This document shows, piece after piece, positions 6,124-12,992 of a stretch of DNA of 16,275 nucleotides (positions are counted from its first letter, which is position 1; each line of letters begins with the position of its first letter). Position numbers and translations under genes: made by a program. Location of the stretch: the NCBI GenBank assembly GCA_002390155.1, contig DGOS01000052.1, positions 1 to 16,275 of the forward strand. The letters are read 5' to 3'. Source of the stretch: Hyphomicrobiaceae bacterium UBA4460 (GTDB taxonomy: Bacteria > Pseudomonadota > Alphaproteobacteria > Rhizobiales > Methyloligellaceae). The notes below the pieces were generated by a model that did no database searches, had not been told where the DNA came from, and worked only from the letters and a program-made list of their open reading frames with translations.

Positions 6124-7467
6124 ATGGCCGAGACGTTCGACATTGTGTTCAAGGGCGGAACCGTCGTCAATCAGGACGGCGAGGGGCTAGCCGATATTGG
6201 CGTTCGCGACGGCAAGATTCGCGCGATCGGCGATATCGGGGAAGGGCTTGCCGGCGAGACCATCGACGCACGCGGTCTGCATATTCTTCCAGGGGTGATC
6301 GATAGCCAGGTTCATTTCCGCGAGCCCGGCATGGAGCACAAGGAGGATCTGGAGACCGGCAGCCGCTCGGCGGTGCTCGGCGGCGTGACGGCGGTGTTCG
6401 AGATGCCCAACACCAAGCCGCCCACCACGAGCGCGGAAGCCCTGGAGGCGAAAGTCGACGCGGCGACGGACCGCATGCATTGCGACTTCGCCTTTTTTAT
6501 CGGCGCCACCCGCGAGAACATCGACGAGCTCGCCGAGCTCGAGCGTCTGCCCGGCGCCGCCGGCGTCAAAGTTTTCGCCGGCTCGTCCACCGGCGATTTG
6601 CTCGTGGACGACGAGGAGAGCCTTGCCCGCATGTTCGCCACGATCCGGCGGCGCGCGTCGTTCCACTCCGAGTGCGAGTCGCGGCTGAAAGAGCGCGTCT
6701 CGGTGCAGCGCGAAGGCGATCCCGCAAGTCACACTGAATGGCGCGATCCGATTGCGGCGATCGCCTCCACCGAACGCCTGTTGCGGCTCGCCACGGACGC
6801 CGGCAAACGCATCCATATCCTGCATATCTCGACGGGCGCGGAGATGGAGCTCCTGTCGCTCCACAAGGACGTGGCCAGCGTTGAGGTCACGCCGCAACAT
6901 CTCACCCTGGCGACGCCTGATGCCTATGAGAGGCTGGGCACGCGCGCGCAAATGAACCCGCCGCTGCGCGATCAGGCCAATCAGGACATCTTGTGGTGGG
7001 GATTGCAGCAGGGCGTCGTCGACGTTCTTGGGTCGGACCACGCGCCGCACACGCTGGATGAAAAAGCCGGCAGCTATCCGGCGACACCGTCCGGCATGCC
7101 GGGCGTACAAACGCTCGTGCCCGTCATGCTCGATCACGTGAATGCCGGGCGTTTGAGCCTTGCGCGCTTTGTCGATCTGACCAGCGCCGGTCCGCAGCGC
7201 CTGTTCGGGATCGCCGGCAAGGGCCGCATCGCCGCCGGTTACGATGCGGATTTGACCGTCGTCGATCTCAAGGCGGAGCGCGTCATCGAAAACGCCTGGA
7301 TCGGCAGCAAATCCGGCTGGACGCCCTTCGCCGGCCGTTCCGTGCGGGGCTGGCCCATTGGCACGATCGTTCGGGGACGGCTTGCCATGTGGGACGGCGA
7401 GCTTGGGCAGGCCGGCGGCGCGGCGGTCCGTTTCGGCGAAGCGTTGCCAAAAGTCTCTAGCGTATAA
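6124..7467 (+). CDS. pyrC: dihydroorotase, class I, Gln-substituted variant
   Basis: A 447-aa amidohydrolase predicted to interconvert carbamoyl-aspartate and dihydroorotate in pyrimidine synthesis. The TIM-barrel motifs are in order: DSQVHFREPG (60-69), EMPNTKP (93-99), GVKVF with the candidate carboxylated Lys149, FHSECE with His181, HILHIS with His234, and GSDHAPHT with Asp305. The first His of the usual HxH metal pair is replaced by Gln62 (DSQVH instead of DxHVH), while His64 and Arg66 remain. Proteins of this type with Gln are, from memory, the standard annotated dihydroorotase in Rhizobiales, so this is probably a lineage feature rather than a broken gene. It is not next to pyrB. The ribosome binding site is weak. 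The end overlaps the convergent unknown gene by 11 bases. Confidence 0.9.
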   Translation: MAETFDIVFKGGTVVNQDGEGLADIGVRDGKIRAIGDIGEGLAGETIDARGLHILPGVIDSQVHFREPGMEHKEDLETGSRSAVLGGVTAVFEMPNTKPPTTSAEALEAKVDAATDRMHCDFAFFIGATRENIDELAELERLPGAAGVKVFAGSSTGDLLVDDEESLARMFATIRRRASFHSECESRLKERVSVQREGDPASHTEWRDPIAAIASTERLLRLATDAGKRIHILHISTGAEMELLSLHKDVASVEVTPQHLTLATPDAYERLGTRAQMNPPLRDQANQDILWWGLQQGVVDVLGSDHAPHTLDEKAGSYPATPSGMPGVQTLVPVMLDHVNAGRLSLARFVDLTSAGPQRLFGIAGKGRIAAGYDADLTVVDLKAERVIENAWIGSKSGWTPFAGRSVRGWPIGTIVRGRLAMWDGELGQAGGAAVRFGEALPKVSSV

Positions 7468-8098
7468 AGTAGTGCCACACGCCCGCTGGCGAGATGCCGA
7501 GCCGGTAGTAATCGTATTTGCCGCTTTTCAATATGGCCGCCGCGTCCTTGGGCGGCACGACGCGGTAGAACTCCACTTGTTGTGGCGGCGTGAGTTTGCC
7601 GATGTCGGTCTCGGCGAAGTAAGGCCAGACATACATCGCGTCGTGTCCCTTCCCCGTCAGAACGCCGCCGGCGGCGATGATGTTGAGCATGGCGGCGAGA
7701 ACGTCGCGGCCCGAGCCGTTGGCCGATTGCTCTTTCCAGTATTGGATCGGATCGCTCACATGGGCCGCGGCCACCATGGGCTTCAGCTCGTTCGCTTCGA
7801 GCGCGTTACGCATCGCCTCGAGACTTCCGGTCTGCGCCGCGGAAACGATTTTGCCCAGCATGCGCTGTACTGGGTCCGGCAGCGTGCCGGGGTCGTAGAT
7901 CACGTGCGGCGAATCGGCGCTTCGGGCGACGCCGCCTTCAGCCAGGTCCGGCAGCCGTTCGCTAACTTGCGCAATCCGTGCATTCTGCGGGGTTTGTGAC
8001 ACTCCAGCCCCGCCGCCGTCCGGAGCGTAGACAAGGGCGGCGCCTCCCGCTACCAATGCGGCGAGTCCAATAACGGCCACGTTTTTCCAGCGATTCAT
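7457..8098 (-). CDS. exported or membrane-anchored hypothetical protein, 213 aa
   Basis: I do not recognise the function. Residues 1-25 (MNRWKN, then a hydrophobic segment rich in Ala, Gly, Val and Leu) form a signal peptide or an N-terminal membrane anchor, followed by a flexible GGGAG segment. The periplasmic part has a helical middle (QRMLGKIVSAAQTGSLEAM, similar to ankyrin-like or repeat helices) and an aromatic C-terminus with YVWPYFAETDIGKL, QVEFYRVV, KYDYYRLGI and GVWHYFIR. The ATG at 8098 is preferred because GGAG lies six bases upstream; the ATG four codons earlier has no ribosome binding site. Its stop lies inside the end of pyrC on the other strand. The C-terminal pattern appears conserved in Rhizobiales hypothetical proteins as I remember them, without assigned role. 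Confidence 0.82.
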   Translation of the reverse strand: MNRWKNVAVIGLAALVAGGAALVYAPDGGGAGVSQTPQNARIAQVSERLPDLAEGGVARSADSPHVIYDPGTLPDPVQRMLGKIVSAAQTGSLEAMRNALEANELKPMVAAAHVSDPIQYWKEQSANGSGRDVLAAMLNIIAAGGVLTGKGHDAMYVWPYFAETDIGKLTPPQQVEFYRVVPPKDAAAILKSGKYDYYRLGISPAGVWHYFIR

Positions 8099-8178
8099 GC
8101 TCCACTCCATGAGTGCTCACGCAATCTCGCAGATCGGCGAACAAGAGCAAGCCCGGGGTCTCCGTGAGCGAAAACCAG

Positions 8179-8204
8179 ACGGGCGCGTTCGTATCCGCAC
8201 CCGT
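8179..8204. other. imperfect hairpin upstream of the LysE-type exporter gene
   Basis: ACGGG-C-GCG (8179-8187) pairs with CGC-A-CCCGT (8196-8204): eight pairs with one mismatch and an eight-base loop. It lies in the 134-base divergent region 8099-8232, which holds no other feature I can support. Confidence 0.3.
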
Positions 8205-8232
8205 TCGATAACCGGCGAGTAGGCAGGAAACT

Positions 8233-8901
8233 TTGGAGTCAGGCGCGCAAATCGTGCTGTCCGGCATTCAGCTCGTGCTTGCTGGGCTGGGGATCGGCCT
8301 GCTGATGGCCGCGCCCCTCGGTCCCGTCAACGTACTCGTGATCCAGCGGGCGGTTTCGCGGGGATTTTGGGGCGGCCTTGCCGCCGGCCTTGGCGCGGTC
8401 CTCGGCGATGGCGTGCTGGCCGCGATCGGTGCCTTCAGTATCGCTGCGATCTCAGACGTGATCGTTGCCTATGGCGATACGGTTCAGCTTGTCGGCGGTC
8501 TGCTGCTGCTCGGATTTGGGCTGGCGCTGTTGCTGTGCCGCCCGGTGCTCTTGACGCCCGTCGACGAGCGCTCGCATCTTTTCGAACATGCCGGCATCAT
8601 CCCGCAGACCTTTCTGCTCACGGTCACCAATCCTGGTGCCGTTCTCGGCATGGCCGCGATGATCGGCGGCCTTGGCTCCCTCATCGGGGGGCTGAACACA
8701 AACCTGGAGGCGTTGATCCTCGTCGCCGCGGTGATGGGCGGCAGCCTTCTGTGGTGGCTGGGCTTGTCCGAGTTGATCGCCACCATCCGGCACAAGCTGA
8801 CCGAGGGTCGGCTGAACGTCATCAACCGCGTCGCCGGCTTCATCCTGTTCGCCTTCGGCGTGGCGCTCCTGATCGAGGTGGCGTTGCGCTACTTCCGCTA
8901 G
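8233..8901 (+). CDS. LysE family transporter (amino acid exporter type)
   Basis: A 222-aa integral membrane protein of the LysE/RhtB superfamily, which exports amino acids or related solutes. About six hydrophobic segments are visible (near residues 8-28, 47-75, 84-103, 124-152, 158-178 and 196-218). The family motifs are APLGPVN (27-33), the loop GD (58-60), and TNPGAVL (132-138), which is the place of the usual TNPKA. The reading frame opens with TTG at 8233, preceded by AGGA four bases upstream; a GTG at 8254 is an alternative. Substrate cannot be inferred. It is divergent from the exported unknown gene and converges with the 85-aa gene, nine bases between stops. Confidence 0.9.
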   Translation: MESGAQIVLSGIQLVLAGLGIGLLMAAPLGPVNVLVIQRAVSRGFWGGLAAGLGAVLGDGVLAAIGAFSIAAISDVIVAYGDTVQLVGGLLLLGFGLALLLCRPVLLTPVDERSHLFEHAGIIPQTFLLTVTNPGAVLGMAAMIGGLGSLIGGLNTNLEALILVAAVMGGSLLWWLGLSELIATIRHKLTEGRLNVINRVAGFILFAFGVALLIEVALRYFR

Positions 8902-8910
8902 CGCCGGACG

Positions 8911-9168
8911 TTATTGCGCGGTGCGCTGCAGCGTGAACTCGCCGTGGTGGATGCGGCGCGACAAGCCGGACGTCATGCTGGCCACGGCATGCTCGCCATA
9001 GACGTCGACGAGATCGGCAAGGGCCGCGTAAAGCGCCGCGTTGGCGAGCATCTCCGGCTCGATCCCGTCGTGGAGGGCTTCTTCCCACGCGTCCAGGATG
9101 TAGCGCAGCGCAGCCTGGCTTGGCGCCTCGGCCGTATCCGTTTCAAATGGTTGCTTAGCCGTCCGCAA
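8911..9168 (-). CDS. small hypothetical protein, 85 aa
   Basis: A small soluble acidic protein with two or three predicted helices (ALRYILDAWEEALHDGIEPEMLANAALYAALADLVD is one nearly continuous helical region, here residues about 20-54 judged by heptad-like hydrophobics). No cysteine, no signal peptide and no known motif. The start is TTG at 9166-9168 with AAAGGGG six bases upstream; no ATG or GTG exists between it and the nearest upstream in-frame stop, and the only later Met (residue 40) would remove half the protein. The second half has a short basic part (SRRIHHGEF). The gene lies downstream of the TIGR02301 gene on the same strand, separated by 111 bases containing a strong hairpin. I cannot assign a function. 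Confidence 0.68.
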   Translation of the reverse strand: MRTAKQPFETDTAEAPSQAALRYILDAWEEALHDGIEPEMLANAALYAALADLVDVYGEHAVASMTSGLSRRIHHGEFTLQRTAQ

Positions 9169-9187
9169 TTTGTGCCCCTTTCGGCAG

Positions 9188-9222
9188 GGATGAGTGTGGT
9201 GTCACAATTACACCCCTCATCC
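9188..9222. other. strong interrupted hairpin between two unknown genes
   Basis: Outer arms GGATGAG (9188-9194) and CTCATCC (9216-9222) and inner arms GGTGT (9198-9202) and ACACC (9210-9214) all pair perfectly, with a TGT/C internal bulge and a seven-base loop CACAATT. It lies between the TIGR02301 gene end (9280) and the 85-aa gene start (9168). No T-run follows on either strand, so it fits a leader structure or operator better than a terminator. An AT-rich block (about 9246-9272) precedes it on the minus strand and may hold the promoter. Confidence 0.55.
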
Positions 9223-9279
9223 GGCACCCGTGAGACAGAGTGAACTGACGGTTAAATTTTACGCTTAATTGGGACGGGC

Positions 9280-9927
9280 CTAATTGGCGCGGGCCGACGG
9301 AGGCGGCGCGGCTGGTGGCGCAGGTGCATCCGGCTCCGGGGGCGCGGCTTCGGGCTCCGCCTCCGGTGGCGCGATATCCTGGACCTGGGCCTGGGGCCCG
9401 CTGGCGAAGATGGAGGTCTGCGCCAGACTGGCGGCGATCTGCGCGCCTTCCGTGGAAAAGCGCTTGGTGGCCAGCGTCGCCGACTGGGTGCAGGTGCGGT
9501 AGGTGCGCCGGTAGCCGCGATAGCCGTCGTTGAAGCTCTTGACGAGCTTGGCGCGGCGCACGGCGGTGGTCCCCTCGTTCTTGAGGATTTCCTTCATCTG
9601 ATCGCGCCACAGCTGCCCTTCGTCGGCGCCGCAAAGCTCGCGCAGATAGTGGACGGCGCCGAGGATCTCGGTGAGCCGCGTCAGCTTGTTGTCGTAAGGC
9701 CGGTCGTCCGGCGGCGGCGGCGCCAAGCTCTCGCGCTGCTTGATGGGCGGCAGATCGTCGCCCGGCGGCCGGGCCCGGCGGGTAGACCTCGGTTTGACCT
9801 TCTTTTTCGGCTGGCCGAAGAACCAGCCGAACTGTGCCTCGGCCGGCGGGGCATAGCTGACCGTTCCCGTGGCCACCCAAAAGACCGCGAAGGCAAGCAG
9901 CAGAAGGCGCTTTGAGAGCCGTCCCAT
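9280..9927 (-). CDS. TIGR02301-family periplasmic protein
   Basis: A 215-aa exported protein of the alphaproteobacterial TIGR02301 family, which has no known function. A clear signal peptide covers residues 1-31 (basic MGRLSKR, hydrophobic core, AEA cut site before QFGW). Next comes a basic stretch (KKKVKPRSTRRARPP, 41-55) and then the conserved core from about 75 to 165 with RPYDNKLTRLTEILGAVHYL, RELCGADEGQ, WRDQM and FNDGYRGYRRTYRTC. The two cysteines, Cys99 and Cys146, are the only ones in the mature protein and probably form a disulfide in the periplasm. The last 30 residues are a proline-alanine-glutamate tail. The start codon begins an ideal signal peptide. It is 64 bases downstream of the 202-aa gene on the same strand. 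Confidence 0.88.
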   Translation of the reverse strand: MGRLSKRLLLLAFAVFWVATGTVSYAPPAEAQFGWFFGQPKKKVKPRSTRRARPPGDDLPPIKQRESLAPPPPDDRPYDNKLTRLTEILGAVHYLRELCGADEGQLWRDQMKEILKNEGTTAVRRAKLVKSFNDGYRGYRRTYRTCTQSATLATKRFSTEGAQIAASLAQTSIFASGPQAQVQDIAPPEAEPEAAPPEPDAPAPPAAPPPSARAN

Positions 9928-9991
9928 AAGGCCTCAGTACCCCCAATTCATGGTGAAATCTAGTCGGGCCAAGGAGGCTAGGCAGGGCAGA

Positions 9992-10600
9992 CTACGGGTC
10001 GAATGGGCCGAGATTGGCGCCGAACACGGCATCGACCGCCGCCTGGCCGTTCTCCTTGCCCGCAGCCGCCGATTGGGCGGGCTTTTCTGGGAGTTCTCCC
10101 GTGGCGATGGCATTGGCCTCATCGATCAGGCCCCGCAGCCGCGCGACTGCATCCTGGCAGGCCGCTTCCAGGGTCTCCCCCTTGTCGAGCCGGCCAGCGA
10201 CCACGGTGACCAGCATCAGGGCCTCGCCGTGGAGCCTGGCGACGGCCTCGTCGAAGCGCACCCGCACCTCGGACGGCGCCCGGCGATAGGCGGCGATGGC
10301 CAGGTTCTTGTCCCGGAAGCCGGATTGGCTGAAGTGCTCTTCGTAAGTGAGTGGCCGCCACGCCTGAAGGTCCTTCGCGAATCCCTCCGGCTCGGTGACC
10401 AGCGCCTCGAACAGCATCACCAGCTCGTGGAAATGGTTCAGGTAGTCGCTGGCGAGCAGCGTCGATTCGTTGATGTTCGTGCCCGGGATATGGGAGCGGA
10501 AATGGCCGACCATGGCCAGACGGAACGCCGAGACGATATCCTCCCGGCTTACGTCGTCCTGAATTTCCACAGCCTGGGCGTTTTGATTTTTGTGAGGCAT
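9992..10600 (-). CDS. conserved hypothetical protein, 202 aa
   Basis: I do not recognise this family. It is a soluble, largely helical protein without signal peptide, cysteines limited to one (Cys in LEAACQDAV). The core (about 20-165) includes LLASDYLNHFHELVMLFEAL, AWRPLTYEEHFSQSGFRDKN and AIAAYRRAPSEVRVRFDEAV. A low-complexity linker follows (EKPAQSAAAGKEN), then a C-terminal peptide GQAAVDAVFG (185-194), which resembles the SQ-x-x-IDAL-type peptides seen at the ends of some flagellar and chemotaxis proteins such as FliM. That likeness is short and may be chance. The ATG at 10598-10600 is followed by a polar N-terminus; its ribosome binding site is weak. The gene is divergent from the SRAP gene, 73 bases away. 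Confidence 0.78.
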   Translation of the reverse strand: MPHKNQNAQAVEIQDDVSREDIVSAFRLAMVGHFRSHIPGTNINESTLLASDYLNHFHELVMLFEALVTEPEGFAKDLQAWRPLTYEEHFSQSGFRDKNLAIAAYRRAPSEVRVRFDEAVARLHGEALMLVTVVAGRLDKGETLEAACQDAVARLRGLIDEANAIATGELPEKPAQSAAAGKENGQAAVDAVFGANLGPFDP

Positions 10601-10673
10601 TATTCGCGAACCATCCTGGGTCAGGAGGCTGCCAAATCATGATTGCCAAAGGGTTACCGCCAGTATTGCCGCT

Positions 10674-11363
10674 ATGTGCTCTCGCTACGATCTGACCTCG
10701 CCGCCTGAGGCCGTGCGCGCCCATTTCGCCTACGCGGACCGGCCAAATTTCCCCGCGCGCTACAACGTGGCCCCGACCCAAGCCATTCCCGTGGTCTGCC
10801 TGGATGAGACGGGAGCCCGCCGGTTTCGCCTGATGCGCTGGGGGCTGTTGCCGGCCTTCGTCAAGGACCCGAAGACGTTTCCGACCCTGATCAATGCCCG
10901 CTCCGAGGGCGTGCTGAACAAACCCTCCTTCCGCCACGCCGTGCGCCGGCGCCGCTGCCTCGTTCCCGCCAACGGCTTTTATGAATGGACCGGGCCGAAG
11001 GGCAAACGGCGCCCCTTTCATATAAGACCCCAGCCGCCACGGCTGATCGCCTTCGCTGGTCTCTATGAGTACTGGCAGGATCCGCAAGGCGGCGAGATTG
11101 ACACGGCCACGATTCTCACTTGCGCGGCCAACCGCACAGTCTCGGGCCTGCATGATCGGATGCCCGTCGTGGTGGAGCCGGAGCACTACGACGATTGGCT
11201 GGACGTCACACGCGTGAGCGCTGAAGAAGCGCTTGCCATGATCGGCCCCGCCGACGACGATCTCTTCGAGACACTCGAACTGCATCCGAAGATCAACGAT
11301 TCGCGAAAAGACGAACCGGGTATCCAAGAACCATTGCAGCCATTGCAGACTTCGCTGCTCTAG
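10674..11363 (+). CDS. SOS response-associated peptidase (SRAP, YedK/HMCES family)
   Basis: A 229-aa SRAP-domain protein that forms a covalent link through its N-terminal cysteine to abasic sites in single-stranded DNA, shielding them. Key residues are visible: catalytic Cys2 (exposed after Met removal), Asn31 in YNVAPTQ, the NARSE segment (74-78), Glu104 in GFYEW, and His160 in LHDRMP. The N-terminus reads MCSRY where most members have MCGR, so Ser3 replaces Gly. RWGLLPAF (55-62) is also typical. The start is fixed by the need for Cys2. There is no strong ribosome binding site. I find no alphaproteobacterial LexA box (GTTC-N7-GTTC) in the 73-base upstream gap. The PPK2 gene follows after 27 bases on the same strand. 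Confidence 0.95.
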   Translation: MCSRYDLTSPPEAVRAHFAYADRPNFPARYNVAPTQAIPVVCLDETGARRFRLMRWGLLPAFVKDPKTFPTLINARSEGVLNKPSFRHAVRRRRCLVPANGFYEWTGPKGKRRPFHIRPQPPRLIAFAGLYEYWQDPQGGEIDTATILTCAANRTVSGLHDRMPVVVEPEHYDDWLDVTRVSAEEALAMIGPADDDLFETLELHPKINDSRKDEPGIQEPLQPLQTSLL

Positions 11364-11390
11364 GCCCCAAGGGACCCACAGGGGGAAAGC

Positions 11391-12275
11391 ATGCTGTCAG
11401 AGAAGATCATCGATCGTTATCGCGTCACCGACGGCGATAAGTTCAAGCTCAAGGATTACGACCCGGACGATACGGGGAATGTCGGCTTCGACAAGGAGGA
11501 CGGCAGGGAGATCCTCGAAGTCGGTGTCCAGAAACTCGCCAGGCTTCAGGAGCGGCTTTACGCCGAAGGCAGTTGGGCCATTCTCATGGTCCTGCAAGGC
11601 ATCGATACGGCCGGCAAGGACGGCGTCATCAAGCACGTCCTGTCGGGCGTCAATCCGCAAGGCTGCTCGGTCCATTCCTTCAAGCAGCCGAGCCATATGG
11701 AACTCGCACACGATTTCCTTTGGCGCTGCAATCTGGCGCTGCCGATGCGCGGCAATATCGGCATCTTCAATCGCTCCTATTACGAGGAGACGATTGTGGT
11801 GCGCGTGCACCCCGAGCTGCTGGCGAAGCAGAACATTCCGCCAAAACTCGTGACCAAGGAAATTTGGAAAGAGCGCTATCAGGACATCAACGCCTTCGAG
11901 CGGCGTCTTGCGCGCGCCGGAACCGTGCCGCTCAAATTCTTCCTCAACATCTCCAAGGAGGAGCAGCTGAAGCGCCTGCTGGCCCGCGTCGACGATCACG
12001 AAAAGAATTGGAAGTTTTCGCCGTATGACGTGGCCGAGCGGAAGCTGTGGGATAAGTACCAAGACGTCTACGAGGACACGATCAAGAACACCGCGACCAA
12101 GCATGCGCCGTGGTACGTGGTGCCGTGCGACAAGAAGTGGTTCGCCCGGCTTGTCGTTGCCGGTGCGCTGATCGAGCACATGAAGGCGCTCGACCTGCAC
12201 TTCCCCAAAGTCAGCGACGAGGACATGGAGGCCTTAAAGAAGGCCCACGCGGAGCTGCTTGCCGAGAAGAAGTAA
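11391..12275 (+). CDS. polyphosphate kinase 2 family protein (PPK2)
   Basis: A 294-aa cytoplasmic P-loop kinase that transfers phosphate between polyphosphate and nucleotides. Walker A is GIDTAGKDG (70-78, Lys76), the Walker B-type segment is GIFNRSYYEE (124-133), and the lid region includes RVDDHEKNWKFS (199-210). KHVLSGVNPQG and HSFKQPS (81-101) are also family hallmarks. FNRS in place of FDRS and the following VVRVHPE resemble the class III group, whose characterised members phosphorylate both NMPs and NDPs; the class assignment is my inference. GGGGGA seven bases before the ATG is a good ribosome binding site. It shares a strand with the SRAP gene and converges with the O-methyltransferase, six bases between stops; a TAACG-TT-CGTTA dyad contains both stop codons. 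Confidence 0.94.
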   Translation: MLSEKIIDRYRVTDGDKFKLKDYDPDDTGNVGFDKEDGREILEVGVQKLARLQERLYAEGSWAILMVLQGIDTAGKDGVIKHVLSGVNPQGCSVHSFKQPSHMELAHDFLWRCNLALPMRGNIGIFNRSYYEETIVVRVHPELLAKQNIPPKLVTKEIWKERYQDINAFERRLARAGTVPLKFFLNISKEEQLKRLLARVDDHEKNWKFSPYDVAERKLWDKYQDVYEDTIKNTATKHAPWYVVPCDKKWFARLVVAGALIEHMKALDLHFPKVSDEDMEALKKAHAELLAEKK

Positions 12276-12281
12276 CGTTCG

Positions 12282-12983
12282 TTAGGGCGCTTGCGTCACG
12301 CGCACGATCGCCAGCCCGTCATGGCCCTTTGAGCCGACGGTCTGAAACGCGGTCGCGCTGACCCGCGGGTCGGCGGCGACGCGGGCATAGAAGTCGCGCA
12401 AGCCCTTCACATGCGCACTGTCGCTTTGCGCGGCGAGGATCGCGCCCTCGCGCACCACGTTGTCGACCACGATGAGCGATCCTTCGCGCGCAAGCTTCAC
12501 CGCCCAGTCGAAATAGTGCGGCGTGTTCGGCTTATCGGCGTCGATAAACACGAGATCGAAGGGCCCGGCGCCTTCCGCATCGAGTGCAGCAAGCGTATCG
12601 AGAGCGGGCGCAACACGGACCTCGATACGGTCGGCAAGGCCTGCGGTGGCGAAGTTCTTACGCGCGATCTCGGCGTACTCCGGATTCATGTCCAGTGTGA
12701 TGACCCGGCCGCCCCCAGTGAGCCCTCGCGCCAGCCAGATCGTGCTGTAGCCGCCGAGTGTCCCGACTTCGAGGATGTTGCGCGCGCCGAGCGCGGCGGC
12801 CAGCATCGTAAGAAGCTTGCCTTGCAGCGGGTCCACCTGGATCGGCGGCAGGCCGGCGGCGTCGCTGGCGGCTAAGGCGGCCTCAAGCGCGGGATCGGCC
12901 TCAAGAAAGTGCTCGGCGATGAAGCTGTCGATCGCCTCCCAGTTCGGGTCTTCGGTCCGGTCCCAGAACTTCTTCTTGGTCAT
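12282..12983 (-). CDS. class I SAM-dependent O-methyltransferase (CCoAOMT/COMT-like)
   Basis: A 233-aa methyltransferase of the Methyltransf_3 type, which moves a methyl group from SAM to a hydroxyl, often of a catechol, using a divalent metal. Motif I is ILEVGTLGGYST (70-81), the acidic ribose-binding residue is in VITLDMNPE (Asp98), and the metal site is visible as VFIDADK (Asp148, Asp150) and VVDNVVREG (Asp174, Asn175). GHDGLAIV near the C-terminus is also family-typical. Acceptor substrate is unknown. The start lies nine bases after the Sua5 gene stop on the same strand, so both are probably one transcript; I see no metabolic link between them. Confidence 0.93.
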   Translation of the reverse strand: MTKKKFWDRTEDPNWEAIDSFIAEHFLEADPALEAALAASDAAGLPPIQVDPLQGKLLTMLAAALGARNILEVGTLGGYSTIWLARGLTGGGRVITLDMNPEYAEIARKNFATAGLADRIEVRVAPALDTLAALDAEGAGPFDLVFIDADKPNTPHYFDWAVKLAREGSLIVVDNVVREGAILAAQSDSAHVKGLRDFYARVAADPRVSATAFQTVGSKGHDGLAIVRVTQAP

Positions 12984-12992
12984 GGTGAGCCC

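Noticed and set aside
6187..7137. A 316-codon minus-strand frame inside pyrC
   Set aside because: Complete overlap with a well-supported enzyme gene and no recognisable motif; a shadow of codon usage.
10601..10673. Possible LexA box upstream of the SRAP gene, and the TTCGCGAA palindrome at 10603-10610
   Set aside because: No GTTC-N7-GTTC spacing is present (GAAC at 10608 is followed by GGTC, not GAAC); the 8-bp palindrome is too short to support a specific regulator.
10119..11327. A 402-codon open frame on the minus strand across the SRAP gene and part of the 202-aa gene
   Set aside because: It is antisense to the clear SRAP gene and its translation shows arginine/glycine-rich composition without domains; long antisense frames are expected in GC-rich DNA.
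11397..12200. A 267-codon minus-strand frame inside the PPK2 gene
   Set aside because: Antisense shadow of a gene with intact Walker motifs.
12230..12245. Perfect hairpin GGCCTT-AAAG-AAGGCC near the end of the PPK2 gene
   Set aside because: It lies within the coding sequence about 30 bases before the stop, encodes ordinary residues and has no T-run, so it is probably coincidental.
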